Origin: Planctomycetota bacterium
GTDB lineage: Bacteria; Planctomycetota; UBA1135; JADKAF01
Direction: 5' to 3'
DNA: 58,372 nt
Assembly (NCBI GenBank): GCA_016793245.1
Contig: JAEUHW010000162.1
Location: 1 to 58,372 of the forward strand
The position numbers were made by a program, and so were the translations under genes. The notes beneath the pieces are model-generated. The model did no database searches and was not told the DNA's origin. It saw nothing but the letters and a program-made list of their open reading frames with translations. Within the stretch, counting starts at the first letter, position 1; each line of letters begins with the position of its first letter. Of the stretch, positions 17,643 to 26,228 are shown piece after piece.

Positions 17643-19085
17643 ATGCAGAGCGGGTACGGACGAGCCTACGGCGGGCTCTGGCGCGATCGTTTCGGCGGGC
17701 GAAAGCTCGGCGAATGGAGGCGTCGCGTCTCGTGGCCCCTGCTCTTCGCCTGCGCGCTCTGCGCGTTGCAGCGCTTCGTTCCCGCGCTGGCCATCGACGA
17801 CTGGCTGCGCAGCGCAGGCAGTTGGCTCGCGCTTCCCGCGGAGCTCGCCCCGCGTCCCGAGCCTTCGAGCGCCGCGAGCGAGTCCACGCTCGATCAGGCG
17901 TGGAACGGCGTCGTCGCCGCGCGCGCGCGGCTGCGAGCCGCCGAGCAACACGCGACGGCTCCGCGCGGGCGCATCGCGATGGATGCACACGCGTCCGGCG
18001 TCGGCTTGGAGCCGCCGCCATCGCGCTTCGTCGAGGTGCGCGCGAAGCCGGAGCGCGACCAGCGCTGGCAGCTCGGCGCGCGAAGCGCGAGCTCGCGAGA
18101 GAGGAGCGGCCTCGATCCCCGCGGAGCGATCGCGCTCTGGCGCCAGATGGTCGTCGGGCGCGTCGCGCGCGACGGGGCCGCCGATGCGCCGCTCGAGCTC
18201 GTGCTCTCGATCGAGAAGGGCCAGCGCTTCCCCGTCGTGTATCGCGGCGCGAACGAGGCGGTCGGCTCGGGCGTCCTCGTGGCGGGGCCGTTCGCCACGC
18301 CGAGTGGCACGGACGCGGCGTTCCGCCTGCTCCATCCGACTTGCGATCCGCTCTCGTCCGACGAGCCGCTGCGTCTCAGCGCCGGACCCGCGCGCTATCG
18401 CGCGTCGATCCGCGCGTTCGCGAAGGATGGACAGCTCGCCGAGGAGGCGCGCCAGCTCGCGGCCGGCGAAGGCTTCGTCGTCGCGCGCTTTCGCGACCAA
18501 CGCAGCTTCGCGGACGGCTGGTACGCCGATGCGGTGTTCGATCCCAGCTACGTGCACGGCGTGCATCTCGCCGGCATCTCGGCGGACGCTTGCATCGATC
18601 TGCCGGCGAGCGAGCCGCTCGAAGCGCGCGTGCGCGATGCGAGCGACATCGACGTCGGTGCGCGCTCCGCGGGGCTCGATCGCGGAACCTCGTCGGGGCT
18701 GCAGGGCGGTGACGCGGTGCTCGCGCGCGGCCTGCTGATCGGCGAGGTCGCTGCGTTGAGCCCGAGCCTCTCGCGCGTGCGCTCGCTCGACGACGAGGGC
18801 GCGGTGCTGGAAGCGCTGCTCCTCACCGCCGAGGGCGAGCTGCGCCACCTCGGCCGCTTGCGCTCTCTCGGTCGCGTCGGCGCTGCGTGGACCTTGCTCG
18901 CGGAGCATCCGCTCCCCGCGGCGCTCGAAGGCGAGCTCTTCGCCGGCGCATCGGCGCGCGCCGGATGGAAGGGCCTGCCTCTGGGCTTGGCGCGCGTCTC
19001 CGCCGATGGCGGCGAGCTCGCGCTCGACGCGCGCGCTTGGAGCTCGGGCGACGCGCTCGCGGTCCTCGCTGGAGGGCGTCGCTGA
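17643..19085 (+). CDS. mreC: MreC-like rod-shape protein (divergent)
   Basis: This 480-residue protein is assigned mainly by position, between mreB and an mreD-like gene. It has a basic N-terminus, one membrane helix (WPLLFACALCALQRFVPALAI, about 31-51) and a large outer part. In the outer part LRSAGSWLALPAEL and the later GSGVLVAGPFATPSG and GLQGGDAVLARGLLIGEVA fit the paired beta-barrels of MreC. In MreC these link MreB to PBP2. It is longer than most MreC proteins (about 280-370), with an extra region at about 85-200 and a C-terminal domain after about 390. The ATG follows GGGCTAGGGG. Similarity to known MreC is weak, so the exact fold should be treated as likely rather than certain. Confidence 0.7.
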   Translation: MQSGYGRAYGGLWRDRFGGRKLGEWRRRVSWPLLFACALCALQRFVPALAIDDWLRSAGSWLALPAELAPRPEPSSAASESTLDQAWNGVVAARARLRAAEQHATAPRGRIAMDAHASGVGLEPPPSRFVEVRAKPERDQRWQLGARSASSRERSGLDPRGAIALWRQMVVGRVARDGAADAPLELVLSIEKGQRFPVVYRGANEAVGSGVLVAGPFATPSGTDAAFRLLHPTCDPLSSDEPLRLSAGPARYRASIRAFAKDGQLAEEARQLAAGEGFVVARFRDQRSFADGWYADAVFDPSYVHGVHLAGISADACIDLPASEPLEARVRDASDIDVGARSAGLDRGTSSGLQGGDAVLARGLLIGEVAALSPSLSRVRSLDDEGAVLEALLLTAEGELRHLGRLRSLGRVGAAWTLLAEHPLPAALEGELFAGASARAGWKGLPLGLARVSADGGELALDARAWSSGDALAVLAGGRR

Positions 19086-19086
19086 G

Positions 19087-19596
19087 ATGCTCCGCGTCCT
19101 CGCGATGCTCGCGGCCCTCTGCGGCGAACCCTGGATACGCTGGATCTTCGCGCGCGCCGACGCGGAAGCGAGCGCTCCGGATCTGCATCTCGCGGTGCTC
19201 TGCTTCGTCGTGCTCGTCTCCGAGCGCCGCGCCGCGCTCGCGTGCGCCGCGGTGCTCGCGCTCTGGCGCGCGCAGCTCGGACTCGCGGCGCCCTCCACGC
19301 TGCTCGCGGCGTACTGGATGCTGGCGCTCTTGCTGCTGCAGATGCGCCGCGCGTTCGTCGCCGCCGGGCCGCTCGTGCGCCTCGTGCTGGCGATCGGCAT
19401 CTACGGCGCATGGCTCGGGCTGCGCGGCGCTCTGCCCGGTCTCGTGCCCGAGCCCGCGCCGTGGGAGCAAGCCTCGCTCGCGCGCTGGTTCCTCACCGCG
19501 GGCCTGGTACCTCTGCTGCTCGGCGCGCGCGGCGGGTGGCTTCCTGTCGCGCGTGGCGCCCGAGCCGCGAACGCCGCGCGGGTGGTGCTGCGATGA
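19087..19596 (+). CDS. mreD: MreD-like membrane protein
   Basis: This 169-residue, very hydrophobic protein has four or five membrane helices (MLRVLAMLAALCG; LHLAVLCFVVLVSE; a long one around LLAAYWMLALLLLQ; VRLVLAIGIYGAWLG; and a last near WFLTAGLVPLLLG). Length, topology and position between mreC and mrdA match MreD, the integral-membrane part of the elongasome; the sequence itself is not diagnostic. The ATG lies one base after the mreC stop (TGAGATG), and the stop overlaps the mrdA start as ATGA. Confidence 0.65.
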   Translation: MLRVLAMLAALCGEPWIRWIFARADAEASAPDLHLAVLCFVVLVSERRAALACAAVLALWRAQLGLAAPSTLLAAYWMLALLLLQMRRAFVAAGPLVRLVLAIGIYGAWLGLRGALPGLVPEPAPWEQASLARWFLTAGLVPLLLGARGGWLPVARGARAANAARVVLR

Positions 19597-22001
19597 GGGG
19601 CAAGGGCCGGCGCCGCTCCGCGCCGAAGCCATCGCGCCGCTCGGTGCGACGCGCTGCCTCGGAGCGCAGGAACCCCGTGGTCGAAGCCGAGCGTCGCGTG
19701 ATCGTGCTGCGCTGGTGCGCGCTCGCCGCGTTCGCGCTGCTCCTCGCGCGCCTCGGCTGGCTGCAGCTCGGCCAGCGCGAGCATTGGCAGCGCGAGGCCG
19801 AGCTCACGCGCACGCGGCAGGTCGCGCTCAGCGCCGAGCGCGGCCGCATCTTGGATCGCGCCGGGCGCGTGATCGCCGACAGTCGTCGCGCGTGGGACCT
19901 CGAGCTCGATCTCTCGCGCATGCTCGAGCGCGGGCGTTGCGCGCCACTGGCGCTGACGGTGCTGCTGCGTCACTTCGACGATCGCGCGGGTGCGCCGCGC
20001 ACCGCGCTGAAGCCGGTGCTGGACGACCCGGCGCCCCACGTCGATCGATTCCTCTCCTTGTCGCCCGAGGAGCTCGCGGGGCTCACCTCCGCCGTCGCGC
20101 GCGTGGAACTCCAGGAATGGGGGCGAGGCCTGCTGATCGCGAGCGGCGCCACGACGCGCAGCGTCGCGGAGCTGCGCTCCGCCCTCGCCGGCGAAGGCGA
20201 GCGGTCGCTCGGCGAGGAGATCGAGGTCGATCGGTCGCGCTTGCTCGAGCACCTCCGGAGCTGGAGCGAGCGGTTGCGCGTGCTCGAGCGCTGCGCGGGT
20301 GCGGAGCAGGGCGCGCTCGCGAACTTCCTCGAGAAGTCGCTGAAGCAGTGCGAGGAGCACGTCGCGGCCCGCAGCGCGTCCGCGCTCGGCACGAGCACGC
20401 CGGTCGATCCCGCCGCCGCGGAGACGTTGGAGCTGAAGCAGCGCCTCGAATGGTGGCGCCGCGCGCGGCAGCGCGCGCGCACGTGGCTCCGCGATCTCGA
20501 GTACGACCCGGCGATCTTCTTCCTCGCGCAGCACGCCGACGAGCTGCCCGGCTTCTCACCGCAGCTCCGCCTGCGCCGCGAGTACACGACGGAGGCCGGG
20601 CTCACGATCGTCGGCACCGTCGCGTCGCCGACGGACGACGAGCGCGAGGAATGGAACGAGCGCCGCGGGCGCTTGCAGGAGCTGCGGCGCTTGCTGCAGC
20701 GCTCGGACGAGGAGCAAGCTGAGCTGCTGGCGCTGCAGCAGGAGCTCGGCGTCGAGCTGCTGAGCCCGCACGAGATCCGCGGGCAGTTCGGCTTGGAGCA
20801 GGTCTTCGAGGAGCGCCTGCGCGGGAAGCGCGGGACGCGCATCGCGGAGTGGGATGTCTTCCTCGATCGACCGCGCTCCGACGTGGACGTGACCGATGCG
20901 CAGCCCGTCGACGGCGAAGACCTGCAGCTCACGCTCGATCTCGCGCTGCAGGAGGAAGCCGAGGCGATACTCTCTCGCGCCGGAAGTTTCTCCGAGGAGC
21001 GTGCGAAGCTCCGGAAGGAATTCGAACGGTTCCCGAGCGGGGCGCTCGTCGTCATCGAGGCGCGCACCGGCGAAGTGATCGTCGCCGCTTCGTACCCGAA
21101 TCCGACGCGCGAAGGGCTGCGCACGAGCTATGGCACGCTCGCCGAGGACAAGCAGCGTCCGCTCTTCCCGCGCGCGTTCCAACCCTACGCCGTCCCGCAG
21201 CCGGGCTCGGTGTTCAAGACCTTCGTCGCGCTGCGCGTGCTCGACCAGCTCGGAGCCTCGCCCGAGGAGCGCTTGCATTGTGGCGGCTCCTACCTCGGAC
21301 AGATCTGCGAGAACCACGGGCACGCGGAGACCGAGCTCGATCTCTGGCAAGCGCTGGAGAAGTCCTGCAACTGCTACTTCTATCGGCGAGCGGAGCAGCT
21401 GGGCGCGCCGTCGCTCACGGAGCTCTCGCACGACTTCGGCTTCGGCGAGAAGACCGGGATCGAGCTGCCGCAGGAGCTGCCCGGCGCGCTCGGTCAGGGC
21501 CAACAAGCGCCGGAGCGCGCGAGCGGTGTCGAGCTGCGCTCGTTCGGGATCGGGCAGGTTGTGCCCCACACGACCCCGCTCCAGATCGCGCGGGCGTATG
21601 CGGGGGTGGCGACCGGGGCTTTGCCTGCGCTCCGCCTCGTCGCCTCCATCGGCGGGCGAGCCGTGACCTCGAGTGCGCCGCGCGCGCTCGAGGCCTCGCC
21701 GCAAGCGCTCGCGATCGTGCGCGAAGCGCTCGCGCGCACGGTGGACCATGGCACGGCGAACTCGCTCGACGGCCTGGAGTGGACCGTCGCGGCGAAGACG
21801 GGCACCGCGGAGCGCTACAAGGTGGCCGAGGACCACTCGTGGGTCGCCGGTTGGCTGCCGCGCGAGGAGCCGCGCTGGGTCTTCGTCGTCTTCTGCGAGC
21901 GCGCGAACAACCACGGTGGCCGGCTCGCAGCGCCGCTGATGCGCGAGTTCCTGAAGAGCGACGCGTGGAAGGAGTTCGCGGCGCGGGAGGCCGAGCGATG
22001 A
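19593..22001 (+). CDS. mrdA: Penicillin-binding protein 2 (elongation transpeptidase) with large insert
   Basis: This is the peptidoglycan transpeptidase partner of RodA. It has 802 residues, against about 630 in E. coli. A membrane helix at about 35-58 (LRWCALAAFALLLARLGWLQLG) is followed by AERGRILDRAGRVIADSRRAWDL (dimerisation/head domain). The transpeptidase motifs are Ser539-V-F-Lys542, Ser591-C-Asn593 and Lys735-Thr-Gly (AAKTGTAERY). The additional length lies in the head region, about residues 115-430: two Glu/Arg-rich, probably coiled stretches, and RREYTTEAGLTIVGTVASPT in place of the usual short linker. The ATG overlaps the mreD stop, and the stop overlaps the rodA start, both as ATGA. 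All catalytic residues are intact. Confidence 0.93.
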   Translation: MRGKGRRRSAPKPSRRSVRRAASERRNPVVEAERRVIVLRWCALAAFALLLARLGWLQLGQREHWQREAELTRTRQVALSAERGRILDRAGRVIADSRRAWDLELDLSRMLERGRCAPLALTVLLRHFDDRAGAPRTALKPVLDDPAPHVDRFLSLSPEELAGLTSAVARVELQEWGRGLLIASGATTRSVAELRSALAGEGERSLGEEIEVDRSRLLEHLRSWSERLRVLERCAGAEQGALANFLEKSLKQCEEHVAARSASALGTSTPVDPAAAETLELKQRLEWWRRARQRARTWLRDLEYDPAIFFLAQHADELPGFSPQLRLRREYTTEAGLTIVGTVASPTDDEREEWNERRGRLQELRRLLQRSDEEQAELLALQQELGVELLSPHEIRGQFGLEQVFEERLRGKRGTRIAEWDVFLDRPRSDVDVTDAQPVDGEDLQLTLDLALQEEAEAILSRAGSFSEERAKLRKEFERFPSGALVVIEARTGEVIVAASYPNPTREGLRTSYGTLAEDKQRPLFPRAFQPYAVPQPGSVFKTFVALRVLDQLGASPEERLHCGGSYLGQICENHGHAETELDLWQALEKSCNCYFYRRAEQLGAPSLTELSHDFGFGEKTGIELPQELPGALGQGQQAPERASGVELRSFGIGQVVPHTTPLQIARAYAGVATGALPALRLVASIGGRAVTSSAPRALEASPQALAIVREALARTVDHGTANSLDGLEWTVAAKTGTAERYKVAEDHSWVAGWLPREEPRWVFVVFCERANNHGGRLAAPLMREFLKSDAWKEFAAREAER

Positions 22002-23134
22002 GCGCGGGCGTGCGCTGGTTCCGCCTGGACGTGCCGACGCTACTGCTCACGGCGGCGCTGCTCGGCTTCGGCTTCGCGATGGTGTGGAGCGCCTCGTATC
22101 GCGAAGGTGGCGAGATGCTGACGGGCCACTTCGTGCGGCTCGGCCTCTCGCTGCCGTTCCTCGTGCTGCCGCTGCTCGTGAACCCGCAAGTGCTTCGGCG
22201 CCACGCGGGTGCCATCTACGTCGCCGCCGTGCTGCTGTTGCTCGCGGTGCGCTTCTTCGGCATCACGCGGAACGGCGCGCGGCGTTGGATCGACTTCGGC
22301 GTGCTCGCGATCCAGCCCTCGGAGTTCCTGAAGATCGCGCTGATCATCGTGCTCGCCGCGGTGTTGCGCGATCTCGAGCGCGCGCGTCGCGGCCGCGGCG
22401 TCGTGCTCACGCTCGGTCTCGTCGGACCGCCCGCGGCGCTGATCCTCATGCAGCCGGACCTCGGCACGACGATGGTGCTGCTGCCGGTCGTGCTCGGCAT
22501 GCTCTATGCCGCAGGAGCGCGGAGGAGCCATCTGTTGGCACTCGTGCTCTCCGCCGCGGTGCTCGCCCCGATCGGCTTCTTCTTCCTGCACGACTACCAG
22601 CGCGCGCGCATCAGCTCGTGGTGGAACCAGGACGATCTCGGCTTCGAGCAGCGCATGGGCGACGGCTACCACCTGCACAACTCGAAGATCGCCGTCGGCA
22701 CCGGCGGAGCCTTCGGCCAAGGACTCGGGAACGGCCCGCACAACCAGCTCGATTACCTGCCGTATCGCGAGTCGGACTTCATCTTCCCCGTGGTGGCCGA
22801 GGAACTCGGCTTCGCTGGCGGCATGGCCTTGATCGCGCTCTTCGGCGCGCTGGTCGCCCGCTTGTTCGCGCTCGCCTCCGGGATCCGCGACGGCTTCGGT
22901 CGGCTGCTCGTCTCGGGCATCGCGTGCCTCTTCGCGACGCACGTGTTCGTGAACGTGGGCGTGACGATCGGCCTCGTGCCGACCACGGGGCTCAACCTGC
23001 CGCTGATCTCGTACGGCGGCTCCTCGCTGATGGCCTCGTTCCTCGCCCTCGGGATCGCGCTCTCCACGGTGCTGCACCACCGACGGGTCTTCTCCGAGGA
23101 GACGCGCCGCGACTTCGTTCAGCGCCTCGTTTGA
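21998..23134 (+). CDS. rodA: Peptidoglycan glycosyltransferase RodA
   Basis: This SEDS-family polymerase makes glycan strands from lipid II during elongation. It has 378 residues and about ten membrane helices. Typical SEDS features are FGITRNGARRWIDFG, LAIQPSEFLKIALI, MQPDLGTTMVLLP (with the functional Asp), YQRARISSWWNQDD, a HLHNSKIAVGTGGAFGQGLG loop, RESDFIFPVVAEELGF and LPLISYGGSSLMASFLALG. The ATG overlaps the PBP2 stop, so PBP2 and RodA are translated in coupled fashion, as expected for subunits of one complex. Confidence 0.96.
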   Translation: MSAGVRWFRLDVPTLLLTAALLGFGFAMVWSASYREGGEMLTGHFVRLGLSLPFLVLPLLVNPQVLRRHAGAIYVAAVLLLLAVRFFGITRNGARRWIDFGVLAIQPSEFLKIALIIVLAAVLRDLERARRGRGVVLTLGLVGPPAALILMQPDLGTTMVLLPVVLGMLYAAGARRSHLLALVLSAAVLAPIGFFFLHDYQRARISSWWNQDDLGFEQRMGDGYHLHNSKIAVGTGGAFGQGLGNGPHNQLDYLPYRESDFIFPVVAEELGFAGGMALIALFGALVARLFALASGIRDGFGRLLVSGIACLFATHVFVNVGVTIGLVPTTGLNLPLISYGGSSLMASFLALGIALSTVLHHRRVFSEETRRDFVQRLV

Positions 23135-23457
23135 TCCACACCGGTGCGCGGGCATCGGGATCGCCCCTTCTCGCCGTGCGGGGGGCGAGCGCAGAATCCC
23201 GAAACTCCTCCACCGCGGCGAGCGCTCGCGCGTTGGTTGATTCCGCTCGTCCCACCTCCGCTCTGCCTCGCGAGCCCTTGTCGCCCGAAGAGATCCAGCC
23301 CTTGCCGCTGCCGTTGCCGACGGCGCGATGCCCAGCTCCGGCGCCGTCGAGCGGAGGCGGCTGCGCAATTCCTTCCCCCGCGCGAACGGGGAGCGAAACT
23401 CCGCGTCCGAGCCCCGGCCTGCGCGAGGGGCACGTCGATCGTGCGCCGCGCCTGCCC
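23135..23457. other. Gap between rodA and the ECF sigma gene
   Basis: This 323-base stretch is in frame with the sigma gene but Pro/Ser/Arg-rich and not sigma-like. A TTG at 23233 could extend the sigma factor by 75 residues. No clear promoter or hairpin was found. Confidence 0.4.
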
Positions 23458-24093
23458 GTGGAGCTCGCCTCCGCGGACGAGAGCGCGGCGAACGGCGACG
23501 CGGCTCCGCTCGACCCCGAGGACCGCGTTCTCGTCGAGCGGATCCTCGCCGGTGACGAGGACGCCTTCCGCGACCTGGTCGAGAAGTTCCACCGCCGCGT
23601 CGCGGCCGTCGTGCGGCGTTACGCCGGCGGCCGCTCGGGCGCGCTGGAGGACCATGCGCAGGAGGTCTTCCTGCGCGTCTACCGCGGGCTGCCTACCTTC
23701 CAGGGCAGCTCCTCGCTCGGCACCTGGATCCACCGCATCGCCGTGAACTACCTGATCACCGACCTCCGCAAGCGCCGCGCCTTGAAGCGCGATCAGCGCA
23801 CGCTGTCGATCGACGCGCCGATCGGCGGCGCGGACAGCGATCTCAAGATCGAGGTGGTGGCCCGCGGGAGCGAGCCCTCCGCGGCGGTGTTCGACGGCGA
23901 GCGCGGCGTCGTGATCCGGCGGGCGATGGAGGAGCTGGAAGAGGATCTCCGCCGCATCGTGCTCCTCCGCGAGATCGAGCAGCGCAGCTACGAGGAGATC
24001 GCCGAGATCGTCGATATCCCCATCGGCACCGTGCGCTCGCGTCTGCATCGCGCGCGCGGCATTCTGCAGGAGCGCTTGCGACCACTGCTGTGA
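23458..24093 (+). CDS. ECF-type RNA polymerase sigma factor (RpoE-like)
   Basis: This is a sigma70-family factor of about 211 residues. Region 2 is clear: VEKFHRRVAAVVRRYAGG, EDHAQEVFLRVYRGLPTFQG, LGTWIHRIAVNYLITDLRKR. Region 4 follows: LRRIVLLREIEQRSYEEIAEI, then IPIGTVRSRLHRARGILQE, the helix-turn-helix that reads the -35 element. The GTG at 23458 was chosen because it gives normal ECF length; upstream sequence in frame is low-complexity and the ribosome site is weak, so the true start may differ. Its stop overlaps the GTG of the next gene (GTGA), the usual coupling of an ECF factor to its anti-sigma partner. Confidence 0.9.
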   Translation: MELASADESAANGDAAPLDPEDRVLVERILAGDEDAFRDLVEKFHRRVAAVVRRYAGGRSGALEDHAQEVFLRVYRGLPTFQGSSSLGTWIHRIAVNYLITDLRKRRALKRDQRTLSIDAPIGGADSDLKIEVVARGSEPSAAVFDGERGVVIRRAMEELEEDLRRIVLLREIEQRSYEEIAEIVDIPIGTVRSRLHRARGILQERLRPLL

Positions 24094-26228
24094 AGCCCCC
24101 CGCATCCGATCCCACCGCGTTCGGGCCCGACGAGATCGATCCGCTCGATCTCGAGGCGCTGCACGACTTGCTCGACGAGCGGCTCGACGCCGCCGCGTCG
24201 ATGGCGCTGCGCGCGCGCCTCGAGCGCGAGCCAGTGCTGCGTGCGGCTTGGCGCGAGCTGTGCGAATTGCGCGAGCTGCTGCGCGAGGAATGGAGTGACG
24301 AGACGCCGACGCCCCTCGACCCACGCGCGCTGGCCGATCGCGTGCTCGATCGCGCGCGCGAGCTCGCTCCTGTTGCAGCGGCTTCGGCACCTGCGATCGT
24401 GCCAGCCGCGGCTCCCGTGACGCACCGCGCGCCCTGGTTCCGCTTCGGGCTCTCGTTCGTCGCGGCGGCCTCGGTCTGCGCGGCGGCGATCTGGCTCGCC
24501 TCGCTGCCCCAGGAGTCCGCGTCTGGCGTGTACAGCGCGAAGGTCGAGGAGCCCGCCGAAGAACTCGTCATCGAAGAGCAGGAGGGAGAAGGGCGCTCGT
24601 TCGCCGACCCCCTCGGTCCCCCGGGTCCAGCGAAGGGAGATCCGAGTTCGAGCGGCGAGATCTACCTGCTGGAGCAGGGTCGCCCGAAGATGCGGGTCGA
24701 CGCCCCGTCCGCCGAACCTTCGCCGGCGAGCGCCGCTCCGGCCGCGGGCGCGGAGAGCGAGCCCGGGCGCTTCAGCGATCGCAACGGAACTCCAGTCCGT
24801 GAGCCCGAGCCGGACAGTTCGGGCCGCGAGGATCGCGCCGTCGAACCGTCGGCAGAGTTGGATCGAGACGTCGCCTTCGGTGGACTCCCTCGCGAAGCCG
24901 AGGTGCCCCTGAGTCTCGGCGCAGGCGCAGCGCCTCGCAGCGGCGGAGGCGGCGGGCGCGGCGTGCCCGTTCCGGGAGCGAAGAACGAGGCTCCCGCCGA
25001 GCAACCGGGATCGACTCTCGGCTGGCAAGACTCGGCCGGAGAAGCCTTGCGCCTCGCGTTGGGCAGCCTGCTCCAGGGCGAGGTCGCACCGGGATCTGCG
25101 GCACCTGCGGCACCTGCGGCACCGCAGGCGCTGCGCGAGGTGCCCGAGGTGGAGGAGCTCGCGGCTGCGGAAGGAGACGTGCAGGTTCCGGAGCCGATCG
25201 AGAACCGAAGCGGCGCTTGGCTCGAGGACGCGGCGCGCAGCCTGGTGCGGCAGCTCGACGTGGATTTTCGCGGCCTTCCGGGCTCGGGCACCGATGACAA
25301 GTCGGCGGGCGCGGAGCTCGGAGATGTGCGCCTCAGGCAGGAGGTCGGAGCGGCGAAGAGCAAAGAAGCTGTGGTCTCGGTCGCCGTGGCGGATCCCCTC
25401 TGGGTTCGGCTCGAGCAGCGGTGGTCGGAGACCGATCCGGGCGCCGAGCTCGCCAAGAGAGACGCTGGCGTCTCGCTCTCGCGATCGATCGGGCACGGCA
25501 TCGTCGGAGGCCAGGGCCGTCGTCCGGAAGCAGAGCCGGTCCTCGTGCTGCACTTCCGCCAACTCGCCCCCGCGCAGATCGCGAACGCGACCTCGGCCCT
25601 TCGTTCGCGCGGTCTGGTCGAGGAGGGCGGCGGCTTGCTCCTGCAAGATGCGCTGCGCTTCCGGAGCGTTCTCTCGCCCGTCGAGACCGCGGCGAACTCG
25701 CCTTCCGTCTTCGTCGGATGGGTGGATCTGACGGCTTCGCTGGAGACGGAGCCGGCTCCCGCGCAGAGCTTCGGGTTCGCCGTGCCGACGCCGTCGACCG
25801 CGGAGTACTCCCATCGCTGGGTCCTGTTCGAAGAGCTCGAGCGCGCGATCGCGGCGGCTCAGAAGACCGAGGAACGCGCGCGAGAGACGGCCTCCGATCC
25901 GGTCCCCCCGACCGGCGTCTCCGTGGCGTCGAAGGACGCGGCGTCTCCGAAGCCGGGGGATGCGGATCGATCGACGCCGGGCGCTGCGGTCGCGCCCGAC
26001 AAGTCGCGCGACATCGAGCGCGGCGCTCCCCCGGTCCCGGCGGAAGCGAAGAAGCTCGGGGCCTCACCAGGCGGGTCAGCGGGACCGGCGATGGCCACCG
26101 GGAGCGGCAGCGCACCGGCGGTCGAGCGAGCACCGACATCGAATCCCGGGCCGCCGGCGTCTCCGCAGCCGGCGCCTCCGCGCGCGGTCCGCGTCCTCGC
26201 GATCCTCGAGCCGAAACGCGGTGGCTGA
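24090..26228 (+). CDS. Membrane-anchored anti-sigma-like protein with long outer domain
   Basis: This 712-residue protein is probably the regulator of the sigma factor it overlaps. The first 75 residues (LEALHDLLDERLDAAASMALRARLEREPVLRAAWRELCE) look like the cytoplasmic helical domain of anti-sigma factors (DxLdgeL...lxxHLxxCxxC type) but lack the zinc-binding His-Cys pair. A membrane helix lies at about 117-138 (FGLSFVAAASVCAAAIWLA). The remaining 570 residues should be outside the membrane and are mostly low-complexity Pro/Ala/Glu/Gly, with one folded-looking segment at about 470-590 (VLHFRQLAPAQIANATSALRS). Such a long tail is unusual; anti-sigma factors are commonly 200-300 residues. The GTG start overlaps the sigma stop, and the 3' end overlaps the sirtuin start by 8 bases. 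Confidence 0.75.
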   Translation: MKPPASDPTAFGPDEIDPLDLEALHDLLDERLDAAASMALRARLEREPVLRAAWRELCELRELLREEWSDETPTPLDPRALADRVLDRARELAPVAAASAPAIVPAAAPVTHRAPWFRFGLSFVAAASVCAAAIWLASLPQESASGVYSAKVEEPAEELVIEEQEGEGRSFADPLGPPGPAKGDPSSSGEIYLLEQGRPKMRVDAPSAEPSPASAAPAAGAESEPGRFSDRNGTPVREPEPDSSGREDRAVEPSAELDRDVAFGGLPREAEVPLSLGAGAAPRSGGGGGRGVPVPGAKNEAPAEQPGSTLGWQDSAGEALRLALGSLLQGEVAPGSAAPAAPAAPQALREVPEVEELAAAEGDVQVPEPIENRSGAWLEDAARSLVRQLDVDFRGLPGSGTDDKSAGAELGDVRLRQEVGAAKSKEAVVSVAVADPLWVRLEQRWSETDPGAELAKRDAGVSLSRSIGHGIVGGQGRRPEAEPVLVLHFRQLAPAQIANATSALRSRGLVEEGGGLLLQDALRFRSVLSPVETAANSPSVFVGWVDLTASLETEPAPAQSFGFAVPTPSTAEYSHRWVLFEELERAIAAAQKTEERARETASDPVPPTGVSVASKDAASPKPGDADRSTPGAAVAPDKSRDIERGAPPVPAEAKKLGASPGGSAGPAMATGSGSAPAVERAPTSNPGPPASPQPAPPRAVRVLAILEPKRGG

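Noticed and set aside
17095..19400. Long minus-strand frames across mreB-mreC (for example 17418-19400)
   Set aside because: Antisense shadows of high-GC codons; mreB and the coupled mre genes explain the region.
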